Assembly (NCBI RefSeq): GCF_033807715.1
Contig: NC_084592.1
Coordinates: 23,011,501-23,075,500 of the forward strand
Length of the DNA stretch: 64,000 nt
DNA from: Cololabis saira
Taxonomy: Eukaryota; Chordata; Actinopteri; Beloniformes; Belonidae
Reading direction: 5' to 3'
Made by a program: the position numbers and the translations under genes. Below, one piece after another: positions 1-16,244 of this stretch. Position 1 is the stretch's first letter; each line of letters begins with the position of its first letter. The notes beneath the pieces were generated by a model. That model was given only the letters and a program-made list of their open reading frames with translations, was not told where the DNA came from and ran no database searches.

Positions 1-660
1 AGACTGATCATCGAAGAGAGAGCACAAATGAGGAATATTATGGTTAAATAAATGAACTGGGAAACTCATACTATGAGAGCTACTTTGCATGCATCCAGCA
101 AACCCACATACTGTAGGCAGTTTATCACCCACAAAGGCCCCACGCACCTGTTGGCTGGGTTGTTGTGTCCGTTTCAAGTGCTCTTCCGTGCAACAACCAC
201 TGAGCTGCTGTGGTTAACAGCTTTAACTTTATGTATGTGTCACAGGAAAAGAGAATAAAAAATGGCACATTTGCACAACCCAGAGAGGAGTGACAGTTGA
301 GAAATGAGGTGAAAAAGACATGTGAAGTGATGAAGATTACTTATTCAAGCTGTTGACAAATCATCATGTTACTGATGCACGTGATGCATGCAAACACGTG
401 CTAATCCACAGAAACAGGCTGATTTAAGAATTAAGTAGTACATTTTCATCTCTTGCTTTAAAGAAATAAAGTCAGGAGAAAGTTCAAGGCTCCAGCCCTA
501 AAAATGATCAAAAGCTTTAATCATGTTTTAACCAAACATCCATTCAAAATGCAAATCTTTTCACTGGTTAATAGAATAGACGTGTATAATTCAGATTTAC
601 ATAGACAAGATTTGCAGATTTATTTTGAGCTTCTGTAGAAGTGCTAGGTTGTAATGTACA
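1..660. other. Unrecognised non-coding sequence
   Basis: AT-rich sequence with no convincing coding frame, RNA gene or repeat end that I can recognise. Confidence 0.4.
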
Positions 661-663
661 GGG

Positions 664-697
664 AAAAAAAATAAAAAAAATATATATATATATATAT
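664..697. repeat. A-rich tract followed by (TA)n
   Basis: A run of A with single T interruptions passes into about eight TA units. It is a short simple repeat. Confidence 0.85.
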
Positions 698-1109
698 GTG
701 AAATTTACCGTGAAAGGAATGCAATTCCCTGCCAGTATAATATTTTAGTACATTTACTGAAAGTGTGCATCTCTGCCTATCTACCCTCAAATTTGAGCTG
801 AGAAGGAATCTCCATGGAAATCCATAAATGTCAACATGTCATGACGAGTCCATGTAAGGGTTGAAAGGATATGAAGGCAGTCGATATGATTGCCTGTGGT
901 CAAAGCTTTTAACATGCAAAATGTATGATAATGTATACGTTTTGAATTCCCCTTCATTTACACTTTTGACGGCATCTCACTGAAGGGGTCGTTAACCTTC
1001 AAAACCATTTTTAGTTAGGAAATTAAATAGCTGTATTTTCAATTATAAAGTTGAATCGTTAATGGCTGACATTTAAAATAATACACGGTTGTTCTTTTTT
1101 TGTTTTTTA

Positions 1110-1112
<3 letters not shown>

Positions 1113-1153
<41 letters not shown>

Positions 1154-1196
1154 CACATATACACATATACATATATACATATACACACATACACAC
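1113..1196. repeat. (AT)n / (ATACAC)n compound microsatellite
   Basis: About 17 AT units are followed by degenerate ATACAC and ATACAT units. The flanks are AT-rich with no gene. Confidence 0.9.
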
Positions 1197-1199
1197 TGT

Positions 1200-1888
1200 T
1201 TCCAACAGTTTCTAAAAATGTTTTGTATCATTAGGAATACATTGGGTATTTTTATTTAATTTATTTATTTAATTTATTGTATAAATGTTTTTTTAGTCCT
1301 ATATGAATGCCCTAAATGTTTCTTCATTAAAATATCTTGGATAATTATTTATTGACATATTAAAGAAAGTTTGAGAAGAAGTTCTATTGCTTCAAATAAC
1401 TACATTTAAATAAGCTGATTTTTCAGTTATATAAGTTCATATCCATAAGAACAAATCCTGATGAAATCATACAACAACAAGGAATACAGACAATGTAAAT
1501 GTCAATCTACTCTGCATTGTTTTTATTTCTATTTTTAATTTATTTTATTTCATCTTATTTTATTCATGGCATTTTATTTATTGTGGCACAAAATGGAGAA
1601 GCGTTCCAAATTTTATTTTATGTCTGACATCCAATGACAATAAAGTCTTTCTATTCTATATCACATTTTAAAAAGTTTCGATCATAACTGATGATAATTA
1701 CTGTTAAATAAGGTTTGATATTTTGAACATTTGTTTGCAATGCACAAGTAAACGTGCTTGGTGTACTATTGTTTTGTATTGTAAGTGGTATTGTGAATCT
1801 TGGTATGCATTCATTGTATTGAATGCCACAGAATGATAGTCCAATCACGCTGGTGACGGGGTGAGATCATGGGAATCCCTGTAGTGAT
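1200..1888. other. AT-rich non-coding stretch, possible old LINE tail
   Basis: T-rich sequence. Around 1575-1658 it ends in GACAATAAAGTCTTTCTATT followed by CTAT. This resembles the 3' tails of fish CR1/L2-type LINEs, but the match is short and I cannot confirm it. Nothing else is recognised. Confidence 0.3.
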
Positions 1889-2040
1889 TGACTGTGTTTA
1901 CATGCAGTCAATAACCCTTTTAAAACCCAAATATTAGCAATAACTCGGTTTTGTACGGCTATGTAAACACTAATAACCCCTTTGAATAACCCGAATTTGC
2001 TCATATTCGGGTTTTTAAAAACCAGAATATGACCCCTGGG
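1889..2040. mobile_element. Fragment of a TIR DNA transposon (ACGTTTACATGC group)
   Basis: The segment opens with a terminal-repeat-like TGACTGTGTTTACATGCAG and continues with AATAACCC and TTTTAAAACCC motifs. It parallels the left end of the complete element at 55067-56319 for about 150 bp and then diverges just after CCCCTGGGTTA. It is a truncated relative; the right end is not found nearby. The superfamily is not settled. Confidence 0.65.
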
Positions 2041-2407
2041 TTAGGGAGACTGAGATTGCTAAACTTTCACGTGCTTGATTTTGTCCTTGCATATTCTCAG
2101 GTGAATCGTCATCAAGTAATTAAGACCTCAATCCTCACAAGCACCGACTTATGGAGGACCAAAACTGATTAAAAATAAAAGCAGAAATATATCTATTTTG
2201 TTTTTCTTTTTACTTATACATGCATTTGTTGTTTTTACATTTCCTTTTCTCTTCTTTTTACTATTCCTTATGTATTTCTGCCTCAGTATGAACATGAGCT
2301 CTTCTACTATTGGTCAATAAACAGGGAGGAGCAGGATCAAGCCAAAATTAATACTATTCTGCATTTGCATGGGTTATGCAGACGCTTCAGAAACGTGTAT
2401 CATATAC

Positions 2408-3504
2408 CAGTGGTTATCAATTTTTTTTGGGTCCTGGACCCCCTGCAAATTCAAGTTACACCCCCCCCGATCTGAAGATAGGGGGTGGAATTTAACAGAA
2501 ACAGCAGAAACTGCCTTTTCCAGAACCCACCCCCCCCAAAAAAAAATCATAAATCAACAGCAGCTCCTTGGTAGAAAAATTTAACAGGATATCTATGCAG
2601 CTTCCTCTGAACATTATGAAACAGAACATATGCAGTAGTTTTCAAATAACTACCTGGTACAAAGCTGGAAGAGAAGTTGCTGAAGTCTTACGGCACATGT
2701 ATGGTTTTGCGCTCCCCTGAACTCTGACAACTTTCAAGTGAAAAACTGAGCAGACTTGCTCACTGATGATCGGTGCCTGGTGCTCAGATGCTGCTGCATG
2801 TGTGCTGATTTCCCTTGCTTGGTTTGACAGTATCTCTCAACATAAAAAACACAGAGGCTGCTGAGGATCCCAATCCGTTGCTGTAAATCCCAACATGATA
2901 TATTCTTCTTTATAAAGTCTCTGTTTTCTTTTTCTTTTCCGGTGGCTCAGAGTCTGCTACGTTTGGAACAAGTAGTGTTTACTTCTTTTTTTCTTCTTCT
3001 TCTTTGTGTTACTGTACTTATCGTGTTCTTTGTTTTTGTTTTTTTTAACATTATTGCAATTTTGAGCGCTAACTTGACCTTTGCAAGTTAATGAATGCTC
3101 CCCCAACAGCTTTCTGCAAATATTTCACAATAAAAGCATTTTAAAGAAATGAAGAGTGTATGCCCACTGAAAGGCTAGGGGGCTCATAATTTGAAAAGGA
3201 TGCAGATCGTGTTACGTTTGTATTAACAGAGTCATGCAGTAACTTCAACAATGCTAACAAGTGCAAGATTTATTTTCAAAATACAAGGAATAACACTTGT
3301 CAAAAGTAAAAGAAGGTCATGTTACCCTCTGTAGTTTAGGTAGATAAAGGTATTGGTCACATTTGACTATGATAATTATCTATTTCTAGAAATTTCTGAG
3401 GATCTTTAAAAAATAAATAAATAAATTTATATCATGGACCCATGGACCCCTTGCAATTACACCACAGACCACTAGGGGTCCGGATCCCTGGTTGAGAATC
3501 CCTG
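2408..3504. mobile_element. Non-autonomous hAT-like element with near-perfect 8-bp TSD
   Basis: The left end begins CAGTGGTTATCAA and the reverse complement of the right end begins CAGGGATTCTCAACC. Both inner flanks contain a GGTCC...GGACCCC block. The flanks are TCATATAC (2400-2407) and TCATGTAC (3505-3512), an 8-bp target duplication with one mismatch, as expected for hAT. No transposase remnant is visible in the 1.1-kb interior, which holds T-rich tracts and a C run at 2461-2468. Confidence 0.65.
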
Positions 3505-3840
3505 TCATGTACCATACATTCAGCATTATAGGGTAAAACTCATTTTGTAAAACTTGGGACAATATATTTTATTGACGACACTTTCTCACTCACCATCAGA
3601 TATGGTTTTGAAATTCAAAAGAAAATTAAAGGATTAAATGTTGCTGTATGAGTGGAAGGAAAATTGTAGAACGTATTTATTTTTGATCACTAAAAAAAAG
3701 TATATACTAAGCAGCATACGGTTATAAATACATATATTTCACCGCACAGCCATGTTAACATTATTACACAGTTTAGACAAATGAAGAAGTACAGTACAGA
3801 TTGCTATGAAGTTTATTGTCTTTTGAAAGTATATTTTTTT

Positions 3841-3927
3841 ATGTAATAATTGCTCTGGGGTCATGTTCTGCGTCTCTGGAAAGCTTGTGTTGTAATAGAC
3901 GCTATATAAATAAAATTGAATTGAATG
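3841..3927 (+). repeat. Dispersed fish repeat ending in an (ATTGA)n-like tail
   Basis: The segment AATAATTGCTC...TGTTCTGCGTCTCTGGAAAGC...AGACGCTATATAAATAAAATTG ends in ATTGAATTGAATG. It matches the 3' part of the longer copy at 35730-36372 and, inverted, the copy at 29425-29513. It is a 5'-truncated copy of a retroposon-like family that is common in teleosts. I cannot assign the clade. Confidence 0.65.
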
Positions 3928-4719
3928 ACTGCTAGAACCAGGGATTCGGTTCCCTGGACCTATCGGTGAAACTGAAGTCACGTCTGAGTCTCTGAGCCTG
4001 TCTGCTGAAGCAATTTGTCGTCTGATAAAAACAGCCACACTATAGCAGGATCAATAGAGGCCATCAAATCCATTCAATCAGAACTTTGAGCTTCTCAAGG
4101 CGACCGTATGTCAGTGTTGCCTTTCTTTGAGCATATTAGTTTTACCTAACGATTAAGTACAGATGCTTTCCTTGGATAAGAATAATTTTTCTCCCTGTGT
4201 TTTTTATTTTGATTACGATATTGTATAAAGAACAGAATTCATAAAATAATATCATACTCAAAACACAATACTGACAAGAAAAGTGAAAAAAAGGCAGTGT
4301 GAGAAGATAAGAATGGGATAAGAATGTATGTGTGTGTGTGGGTTAGTAAGGAGAAAAAGTAAAACTGGCAGGACTTTAGTCCTCACAGAATGTAAGAACA
4401 GTAGGTGTTGCTCTTGTGGTGATGAAGGTTGGAGAGAGTGGTCAGAGAGAGAAAGGTCCGGAGAGACAGAGATTCGGGGAGCCACAGCTGTTTATTGACC
4501 AGCAGGTCTGCTTCATGTCAGCAAGGTCAGCACTGTTTAATGGGTCTCTGTCCAATGCACTATCCGCGCGTCACTTTCTCATCTCACACCACAAGCCATA
4601 AACTGCAAAGCCTGCTGGGCTTTGGAGTCATTGTCTACGTTTCTTTGTTTCAGTCAAAGTGGTCAACTGTAAGACAATGTGGTCTTACAGTTGATGTTAG
4701 GCCTTTCCATGTTCAACAC
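3928..4719. other. Unrecognised non-coding sequence
   Basis: No gene seen. A 125-codon frame at 4429-4806 runs from unique sequence into the LINE tail and has no recognisable domain, so I do not call it. Confidence 0.35.
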
Positions 4720-4857
4720 AGGGCTGGGAACGCCTTCAGATCCCCGTGCATGAGCTGGACCAAGTGGCCAGGGAGAGGCAAGTCTAGGCTTCCTTGCTTA
4801 GGCTAATGCCGCACGGCTCAACCCCAAATAAGAGGAAGAAGATGGCTAAATGAATGG
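4720..4857 (+). mobile_element. 5'-truncated Rex3-like (RTE clade) LINE 3' end
   Basis: The block CTGGGAACGCCTTC...GAGCTGGACCAAGTGGCC AGGGAGAGG...AAGTCTAGGC...AGGAAGAAGATGG follows the terminal coding region of a very common fish LINE. That LINE ends in tandem GATG repeats, a feature described for Rex3; here the tail has decayed to GATGGCTAAATGAATGG. Only about 140 bp remain. The family assignment is from recognition of the pattern. Confidence 0.55.
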
Positions 4858-7800
4858 ACCTATCATCCCAAAGCTCAGACAAATTAAGGTGCTAGTGTGC
4901 AATCACAGGGAAAAACTTTATTTTTCTCACATTGAGCTTCTTAAATGGCAGCTGAAGCCAGAAATGATTACAGTCCACCTATAAATCAATCAGTAAAATC
5001 ATCCTCTAAAAGATAAAGATTAATTACCTTTAAGAAGGTATTTACAAAAGGTTTTTCATGGTTGGACAAAATGTTTTTGAGATTTAAAAAAAAGCTGAAC
5101 ATTATCATCTAACATTACAGGAGCCAATGGAGTTTTCTTGTGAGCACAGCATCTGTTTACACAGATTAACCCAGCAATGTATAACTACAGAGTTCAACAA
5201 ACAGGGCAGAATTGTCTTCTTAATAAATATAGCCCTCGGAAAGCAGATTTTCCTCTAAATTAAACCTGGCTGATATACATACAGACTTTCAGCCTTTGTG
5301 TCCTTCTTTGTGGGTTACCGCTACCTGAAGACAACCAAAAGCTTTGGCAGGGATAAGGAATCATTGTGGCCATCATGACTATGAGTACGGACGGGACAAA
5401 AAAGATATCAATCCCCACACAAAAACCTTTCTTGGCAGCATAACCACACCTTTGAGTACCTTTGTCTCTTGTGAAAGCAATTTCTCAAGCTTGCCATCAG
5501 CAGATAATAGGGATATCAAGAATTCAGAGCACTGAGATATAAATGTGATGATTAATGCCAAGTGGAAGTCGTGTTTGGAGAGCATATTTGCATTTTATCC
5601 TGACCAGTAGTGGGCAACATTTTTATTAATTAATTTTTTCCCCTGATAGTTTAAGTTGTGAAAGGTCACATATGAGAAAATAAATTAAAATCTGGGCTCA
5701 GTTTACCCACCAGATCTATCATGCATTTTTTCAAAAGTTCCTCAATGTCACCATCTTATACAGTAGCTTTTTCTTGCATAATATCTGAGGTATGGTATTA
5801 TACTGTTCAGGAAGATTCATTTGATTTAAACATACCATAGTTAGTGCTTGTCTTATCATACTGCCAGTGAATCGATACTTGTGACAAATTGTGAATACAT
5901 TTGCAGCATTTAACCTCTTTCCTCCCTGGAGCATTCATTGGGATGACATTCTGCCATCAAATCTGCTGAATTACTGACCCATCACTGCAAATATTAGTGC
6001 AGAGACCAAGAGAAAGACAAGACAAGATATACACAGAAGGCTTGACGTGACACAGGTGGAAACGATCAGGGCAGATTGGAGCAAGAAGTCAAGACAAAAT
6101 TTAAACACAAGGACATTTTTGTTAGAAATAATTTTAAAAAAAACACGCGACAGAAAGCAAGGATTAACATTGCAAGGGCAAAACTAGTAGAAAATGTTCA
6201 TCTTTTTAAAAGGTCAGGAACTTTGAAGGATGTTAGAACTGGCCGCTGATTTTCTAAGTTGTGAGCCAGACATTTCCATGAAATTAAAAAGACTGTAATG
6301 GGTTTTAGACAGCACGAAGAGGAACAGCAATAGACACTGTGGTTGTTAAATCCAGATTAATTTCCTTGCAATCTGCAGGAGCGATGAGGGACTGGCCTTA
6401 CATACAGAAACATCTGATTATGGGGTCCCGATAATTTTCCGATTTCCAACTAACCAACCAGTAAGAACAAACTGAAGCCAGTATAGGTGAGACTGCATTT
6501 CCTAGAAATTAGAATATTGTCAGCATTTATAGAAAAGTTTTGGTAAAGGAAAGACAAAAATAATTTTATACTTTGATTGAAGGTTACAAGGAAGATAATC
6601 AGGATAATCTACTAATCTAGGAGAAAATGTGTGCCTTGATTTTCTTTTTGTGATTTGAATTCTCAGCATCACACTTGTGAAGGTGAAAATGATTCAGGAG
6701 CTATTACTGCTGCCCCATGTCACTGCCAAGGAGCTGACTGAGCAAAGAGGCACTAGGTCGAAATAATTACAATGGTATTGAGGTTTTTTTTTCTTACAGC
6801 AGTCAGCAGTACATTTTTTTCCTCTACAATGAACACAATCCTTCTGAGGAAAAGGGGAAGCAATATTTCAAATTTTTATCTGTCAGAGATTTATTTATTT
6901 CACAATGAGCAGGATGAAAGCGCTTCTGCCAGGAAAGGTTTCTAAATTTAATCACTGTTCCCTTGAGATCTTTACCTGGAGCACAACTATCAACAGACAT
7001 GCTGCAGAGAGTGCCCTCAACTTTGGGAAAAGCTTCTCTTCACATTCAGTTTCAGAGCAGAGAAACTCCTGTATTTTTATTTTTTTAAAGAAAATGTACA
7101 ATGGTGACGTACAAATTATGAAATAGCTCCCAACTAAATTACTTGAAACAAAATAACTGTCAAACATCATTAGAATGTCACAGCAGGCTGCCATTGGTTT
7201 TGGCATTTATGTGTGAATAGGATGCCAGGCGGCTCCAGGCCTCAGGCTACACCCACAATAGTCAGTATTTGTTCCAAACCACTGTTTCAAAACAAAAGCG
7301 ACCCACATCCACCATAACGTTTCAGTTTTGTGTTGGAAATGATTTCAGTCCACATTTTGCCCACCTCTAAAACATATCACATGGTCCTCCATACTCGCAG
7401 GCATGCATCCATATGTGGAAACAATTTGTCAACTTAGAAAAATACCTTTGTTTCAGATTGTTGTTATGGTAGCTCATAATGTCTTTCGTCCTACCTATAT
7501 AGGCAGTCGCAGTGTCACTAAATACATACTATGGCTTCATAACAGCTCATACTAAGGACAACATAGTCTGCAGCGCTTTCGGTTCAGTCAGCACTTTGTT
7601 GTTTGCACAGTTGTTAGGATGCATCTGTGCATCAACTCCTCCTTCATCAGGATTTATTACAAGTTAAAAAGCAAAGGTACATCACCACCTACTGGGCTGT
7701 GTGTTATCCTCCAGTAATGGTCACATGGTCAAGTCTCTTTGCTACTACATCATTATTTTCCGATTTTCATTTTCGCCCCTGCACATCAGACTGTAAAAGC

Positions 7801-8920
7801 TGCTGTTTCAAAATGTTACATTGTTGTTGCAGCTGATCAGATTTCTTTCCAGTTTTTAAGGGTGAGATTCTTTAAAATAATGAATCACATCCAAAACAGT
7901 GAGAAAGGGTTTCACATTTTGAGATGAAAATATATTAATGTAGGCGTAGATTGATGTTCAATACATGTAACCCAATTTCTTCACTTCTTTTCTAAATAGA
8001 TATCGGGAAATTTCAGGCCCGTAATATATTTTAATTAAAATAAAGAAAAGTTGGGAAAGGTGCACTTTAGGTGTAGTTACAAGGGAGAAAAATCCATCCG
8101 ATGATGTCAGTGGGTAATTTTCATTACTATTCCGTGCAAAGGCGGTACCCAGCAGTATAAAGGTATTTGAGTGTGAGGATGAAAGTATTTAAGGATGAAA
8201 AGTGTGCAGAGGATTTCAACTTGGTGAGCAAATGTGTGTGGAAATTATTGACATGCTTAAAAGCAATGTTCGTCAATGAGAGATCAGAGGAAATCTGAAT
8301 AGTTTCCTCCTACAGAGGATGATATCAATAAATGATTCCAGCAATGTGGGCTTATTTCAGAGTATAAAAGATGAGGAAGCAAGCCTAAAGTGAACATGCT
8401 TGATCTCTGCGGCAGCACTGCTTCAACACACACAAAAGAGCTAAATTAAATTAAGCCCTGTTCAACCGTACAACTTTCAATTAAACTGTTAGCATGTCCT
8501 ACCAATAATTATATAGATAAGTAATTAATAGATTAGTTTAGATTCTGTAGTTATGTAGACATCTAACTTCTGTGGTGCAGCATATGCTCTTCAAAAAGTT
8601 AAATCCTCCTTTTTGAAAATCCACATCAGCCGTCCCTTAATAACAAAGTTCTCCAAATTCTGGCATCCAGAGGAGTTATATTTCCATAAAGAAGCCAGAT
8701 ACACAGCTAGGTTACATGATTGGCCTGTTTGAGCATTGTAGTTTTCCTGTTCATTGCATTACAGTAGTAGAGGTAAGGGCGGCTTTTGCTCCCCTTTGAT
8801 TCTTACCTGCTCTGTCATGGAATTGGGACTGGAAAGATTCCCGAACAGAAAAACTATTTAACAGCCCAACTCCTTCATTCATTGTGAAATATTTTTCAGC
8901 ATCTTAGCATGATCGACTGC
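4858..8920. other. Unrecognised 4-kb non-coding stretch
   Basis: No coding frame above about 85 codons, no recognisable repeat end and no RNA gene. Composition is AT-rich throughout. It may be unique sequence or repeats too old to recognise. Confidence 0.4.
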
Positions 8921-9000
8921 CAGGATGCCCAATTCTGGTCCTTGAAGGCCACATGCGTGTTTTAGATGTTTCTCTGCTTCAGGACACCAGGCTCAAATTG
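8921..9000 (+). mobile_element. hAT-like terminal fragment
   Basis: The segment starts CAGGATGCCCAATTCTGG and runs through TTTTAGATGTTTCTCTGCTTC and ACACCAGGCTCAAATTGG. This corresponds to the end of a widespread teleost element that begins CAGGGGTGCCCAAT. No opposite end or TSD was found. Confidence 0.45.
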
Positions 9001-9340
9001 GTGGACCATGAGTTTGCATGTTCTCCCCGTGTTCCCTTGGCAGCTAATATGAGCTACTCTCACAAAAACATGCAGCAGTCCTGGGCTATACATGCCCCCT
9101 CTGACCAGCCGGGGCGCCAGATGAGGAGGATCTGGCCGGAATAACGTTATCCTTCCACGCACTACGGCTGGCCAGAGAAACCCCACCCTGTCTGGTGAAA
9201 AGATGCGGCCTGCTCACTCCTCAGGTTAAGGAGGAGACCTGAGCTCAGTGCAGGGCGCTCCCGGGGTTGGTAGAGGATGGCAATGCCCAGGACTGTTACT
9301 TAGGAGCACTGGGTGATATAATGGGGAAAAAATCGGGATA
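9001..9340. repeat. Mosaic of dispersed repeat fragments
   Basis: 9008-9030 (GAGTTTGCATGTTCTCCCCG) is the core of a fish repeat that recurs inverted at 44093-44150 and 61333-61625. 9285-9320 (GCCCAGGACTGTTACTTAGG, then AGCACTGGGTGAT) recurs at 42583-42622. The GC content is clearly above the surroundings. Short frames here are not gene-like. Confidence 0.45.
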
Positions 9341-13382
<4,042 letters not shown>

Positions 13383-15148
13383 ATTATAAGTAGGGCTGCA
13401 ACTAACGACTATTTTAATAGTCGACTAGTCACCGACTATTGAAACGATTAGTCGACTAATCAGATAATTAGTAAAACATTTTTAAATTTAGTATGAGGTT
13501 GCTTTAATTATGTGGGAAATGATAATAAAAACAAGACAGATGGGTACTTTAATGAAAAAGACATTTTATTAAACTTTGCTGCATAAAAAAAGTAAATATC
13601 CTATCTCAAGGACAGGCAGTTTTCAGTCAGAATAGACAAATGCAAAAATAAATAAACCTCTGTCATTTTTAATATTTTAAAGGACAGGCAAATGTTATTT
13701 AAAATATAAATAAAACAAAATAATATAAAAAATAAATAACAAAATCAAGTATACTTTTTTTTCCTGCAAACCAAGGGCAGGCATATTAGCAGCAGTAAAA
13801 CAGTAAACAAAACAAATTAAGTGCATTTTGTGAAGAACATTCAGTGGTCAACTGCACAGTTGCAAGAGAAGTTTTCAATTCTTAACAGACTGAATCTTGT
13901 TCACAGTTTATTCATACTGAGGAAAGTCAGCATATCCACATGGTCTTGTGTCAGGCTTGCTCTCTTCTGAGAGCAGATATTTCCTGCTGCTGAGAAGATT
14001 CGCTCTGCCGGGGTGGATGTTGCAGGAATGCACAGAAGAGATCTTGCTAGCTTTGACAGTGTGGGAAAACGCCCCTCATTTTCTCTCCACCAGCTGAGAG
14101 GGTCATCCTTTTTGGCTATTGGTGGCTCTGTGAAGAACATCTGGACTTCCCTCCTCACCATTTGGATGTTTTTGTCCTCCTGGGTTTCCTCCTCTTCCTC
14201 ACTCAGACTGTCTGTCAGACTGAAGCAGGTTATCCAGCGCTGTGTTTCCCCCTGGGACACGCCCCCTCTTCTGCTGTAGCTCAGGGTCATCTTTGATCCT
14301 AGTCTCGGCCTTTGCTTCTTTGATAGCAAGAACTTCAACTGTACCTTGCACCCTTGTGCCATCTTCAGGAGATAAACTTCAGTTTTCTGAATCTTGGGTC
14401 GATGGCAGCTGCAAGAACAAGTTGGTTGTCTGTCTCTGTAGAGACAGTGTTAAGATTCTCCCATCTCTCACTTATTCCTTTTCCTGCAATGGTTCGAAAG
14501 GCTTTTCCTGAGCTTGTCTCAAACTGGGTTTGCTGTATGGACCGTTGCAGCCCTTTGACCAGCTGTGGAAGACATGAAGCAGTAGCATACTCCTGTCCAC
14601 TGAGGTAAACTGTAGCACATTCAAACGGCTGCAACCCTTGCACCAGCTCTTCAAGCAGCACCCACTGCTCTGGCTTCGGGTCAAAGTAGTGCTTTCCTCT
14701 TGGAGTTACCTCAGGGTCTGAGAGAGTTGCAGTAACTGGCCAGCGCTGCTCCAGGAGTCTCTCTACCATGTAGTAGGCACTATTCCATCTCGTACTGACG
14801 TCCTGGATCAGCTTGTGCTCTTGGGTGTTCATTTGCTGCTGCTTCTTCTTCAGTTTGGAATTTGCCAGCTCGCTTCTCCTGAAGTGCTCCACTAGGTGTC
14901 TTGCAGCACCAGCAGCTTTGCTGATGCTGGGCTCCTTGAGGGCACTGTTGACTACAAGTTGGAGGGTGTGCCCAGCGCAGCGGACTGAAGACCAACCGTG
15001 TTTTTCTTATAGCAGTCGAACTGCTGCCACCATGTTGGACCCGTTGTCATGAACTACTGCTTTAATTTTGCCTGGCAAGATGTCAAATTTCTCTATCACC
15101 TCTTCCATCCATGTCATGATGTTGGCAGCAGTATGTCTCTCCTCCAGA

Positions 15149-15777
15149 CAGGGCCGCCGCAAGGGGTGTGCGAACCGTGCGACCGCACAGGGCCTCGCGC
15201 TCCAAGGGGGCTCGCGCTATGGGCGTTTTTTTTTTTTTTTTTCTTTCAATTTTTTTTTTTTTTTTCCCCTTATAAATATCAACAGTCACGTTCCATTACA
15301 GACCTAAATGTGTACTAGTCTGTGCATATCAATAAATATATGTGCAATGATGCGCGTGTCTGTTGTTCAATACAACTGATCAGACCAAGCGCAGACACAA
15401 GGTGCTCTGATCCAGACGGAGTGTGGAACAAACTGTCACACAATGTCGAGAGAACGAGACAGAATCAGGAAATTTCGATCAGGGGATGAAAAAAGAAAAA
15501 AAAACTAAAGAAAATGGAAGAGTTTAATGCCTCTCTGAAAGGCTCGTTTGATAAATTTGTTACAAAAATCACTGATCCGACCGGGTGTCAAGCAGCCGCG
15601 GGGCCCCGCGTCGAGGCAAGAGATGATGATGAGGCAGGGGAAGGTATCCAGTATTTTGCTAATTGGAGAGTTAAAATTGCGCATATAGACACCCGATCCG
15701 ACCCGAAAAACCCAAAAAATGGCTGGGTCCCCCCAGCCATTTCGCACAGGGCCTCGCAAATCTCCCAGGCGGCTCTG
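15149..15777 (+). mobile_element. Nested non-autonomous hAT element inside the transposase
   Basis: Ends are CAGGGCCGCCGCAAGG and, in reverse complement, CAGAGCCGCCTGGGAG. An exact 8-bp duplication CCTCCAGA flanks it at 15141-15148 and 15778-15785 and interrupts the host element's exon 3. The interior (about 15443-15600, plus strand) encodes MSRERDRIRKFRSGDEKRKK, a one-base frame change, then MEEFNASLKGSFDKFV. That looks like the N-terminus of a TTF-type hAT transposase, so this is probably an internal-deletion derivative. It also holds two long T tracts at 15226-15264. Confidence 0.85.
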
Positions 15778-16149
15778 CCTCCAGAGGTTGAGTGGCGAGG
15801 TTCAAGGTCTTCATTTGCCAGTCTTTGGTGATGAAATGACACGAAACTCCCAAGATATGCCTCTGTGGCAGGACTGGTCCACACATCAGCAGTCAGTGTG
15901 AGGGAGCTGTTGACCTCTTTAAGGATATCCTTTACCTTTGAACACAAAAGTTGATTTTTGTAAATATTTTATGTGCAAAAACCTACATGTCAACAGAAAA
16001 TATTCAACATAAAAGTTTTACATATTTAATTATTGCAGCTACTCTATGACTTTACCAAAATTAAGTTATGCATTTCAGCTATTTTAAAATATATAAATAT
16101 AAATATATAATTGCTCTTAAATGAAATTTGTGATTGCTTATATGAAGAG

Positions 16150-16152
<3 letters not shown>

Positions 16153-16242
<90 letters not shown>
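16153..16242. repeat. (GT)n microsatellite, about 45 units
   Basis: A pure GT array inside the intron between exons 2 and 3 of the hAT transposase relic. Open frames reading HTHTHT on the minus strand are artefacts of this array. Confidence 0.98.

Positions 16243-16244
<2 letters not shown>

Noticed and set aside
4429..4806. 125-codon plus-strand frame
   Set aside because: It crosses from unrecognised sequence into a LINE 3' end in an arbitrary frame, with no domain.
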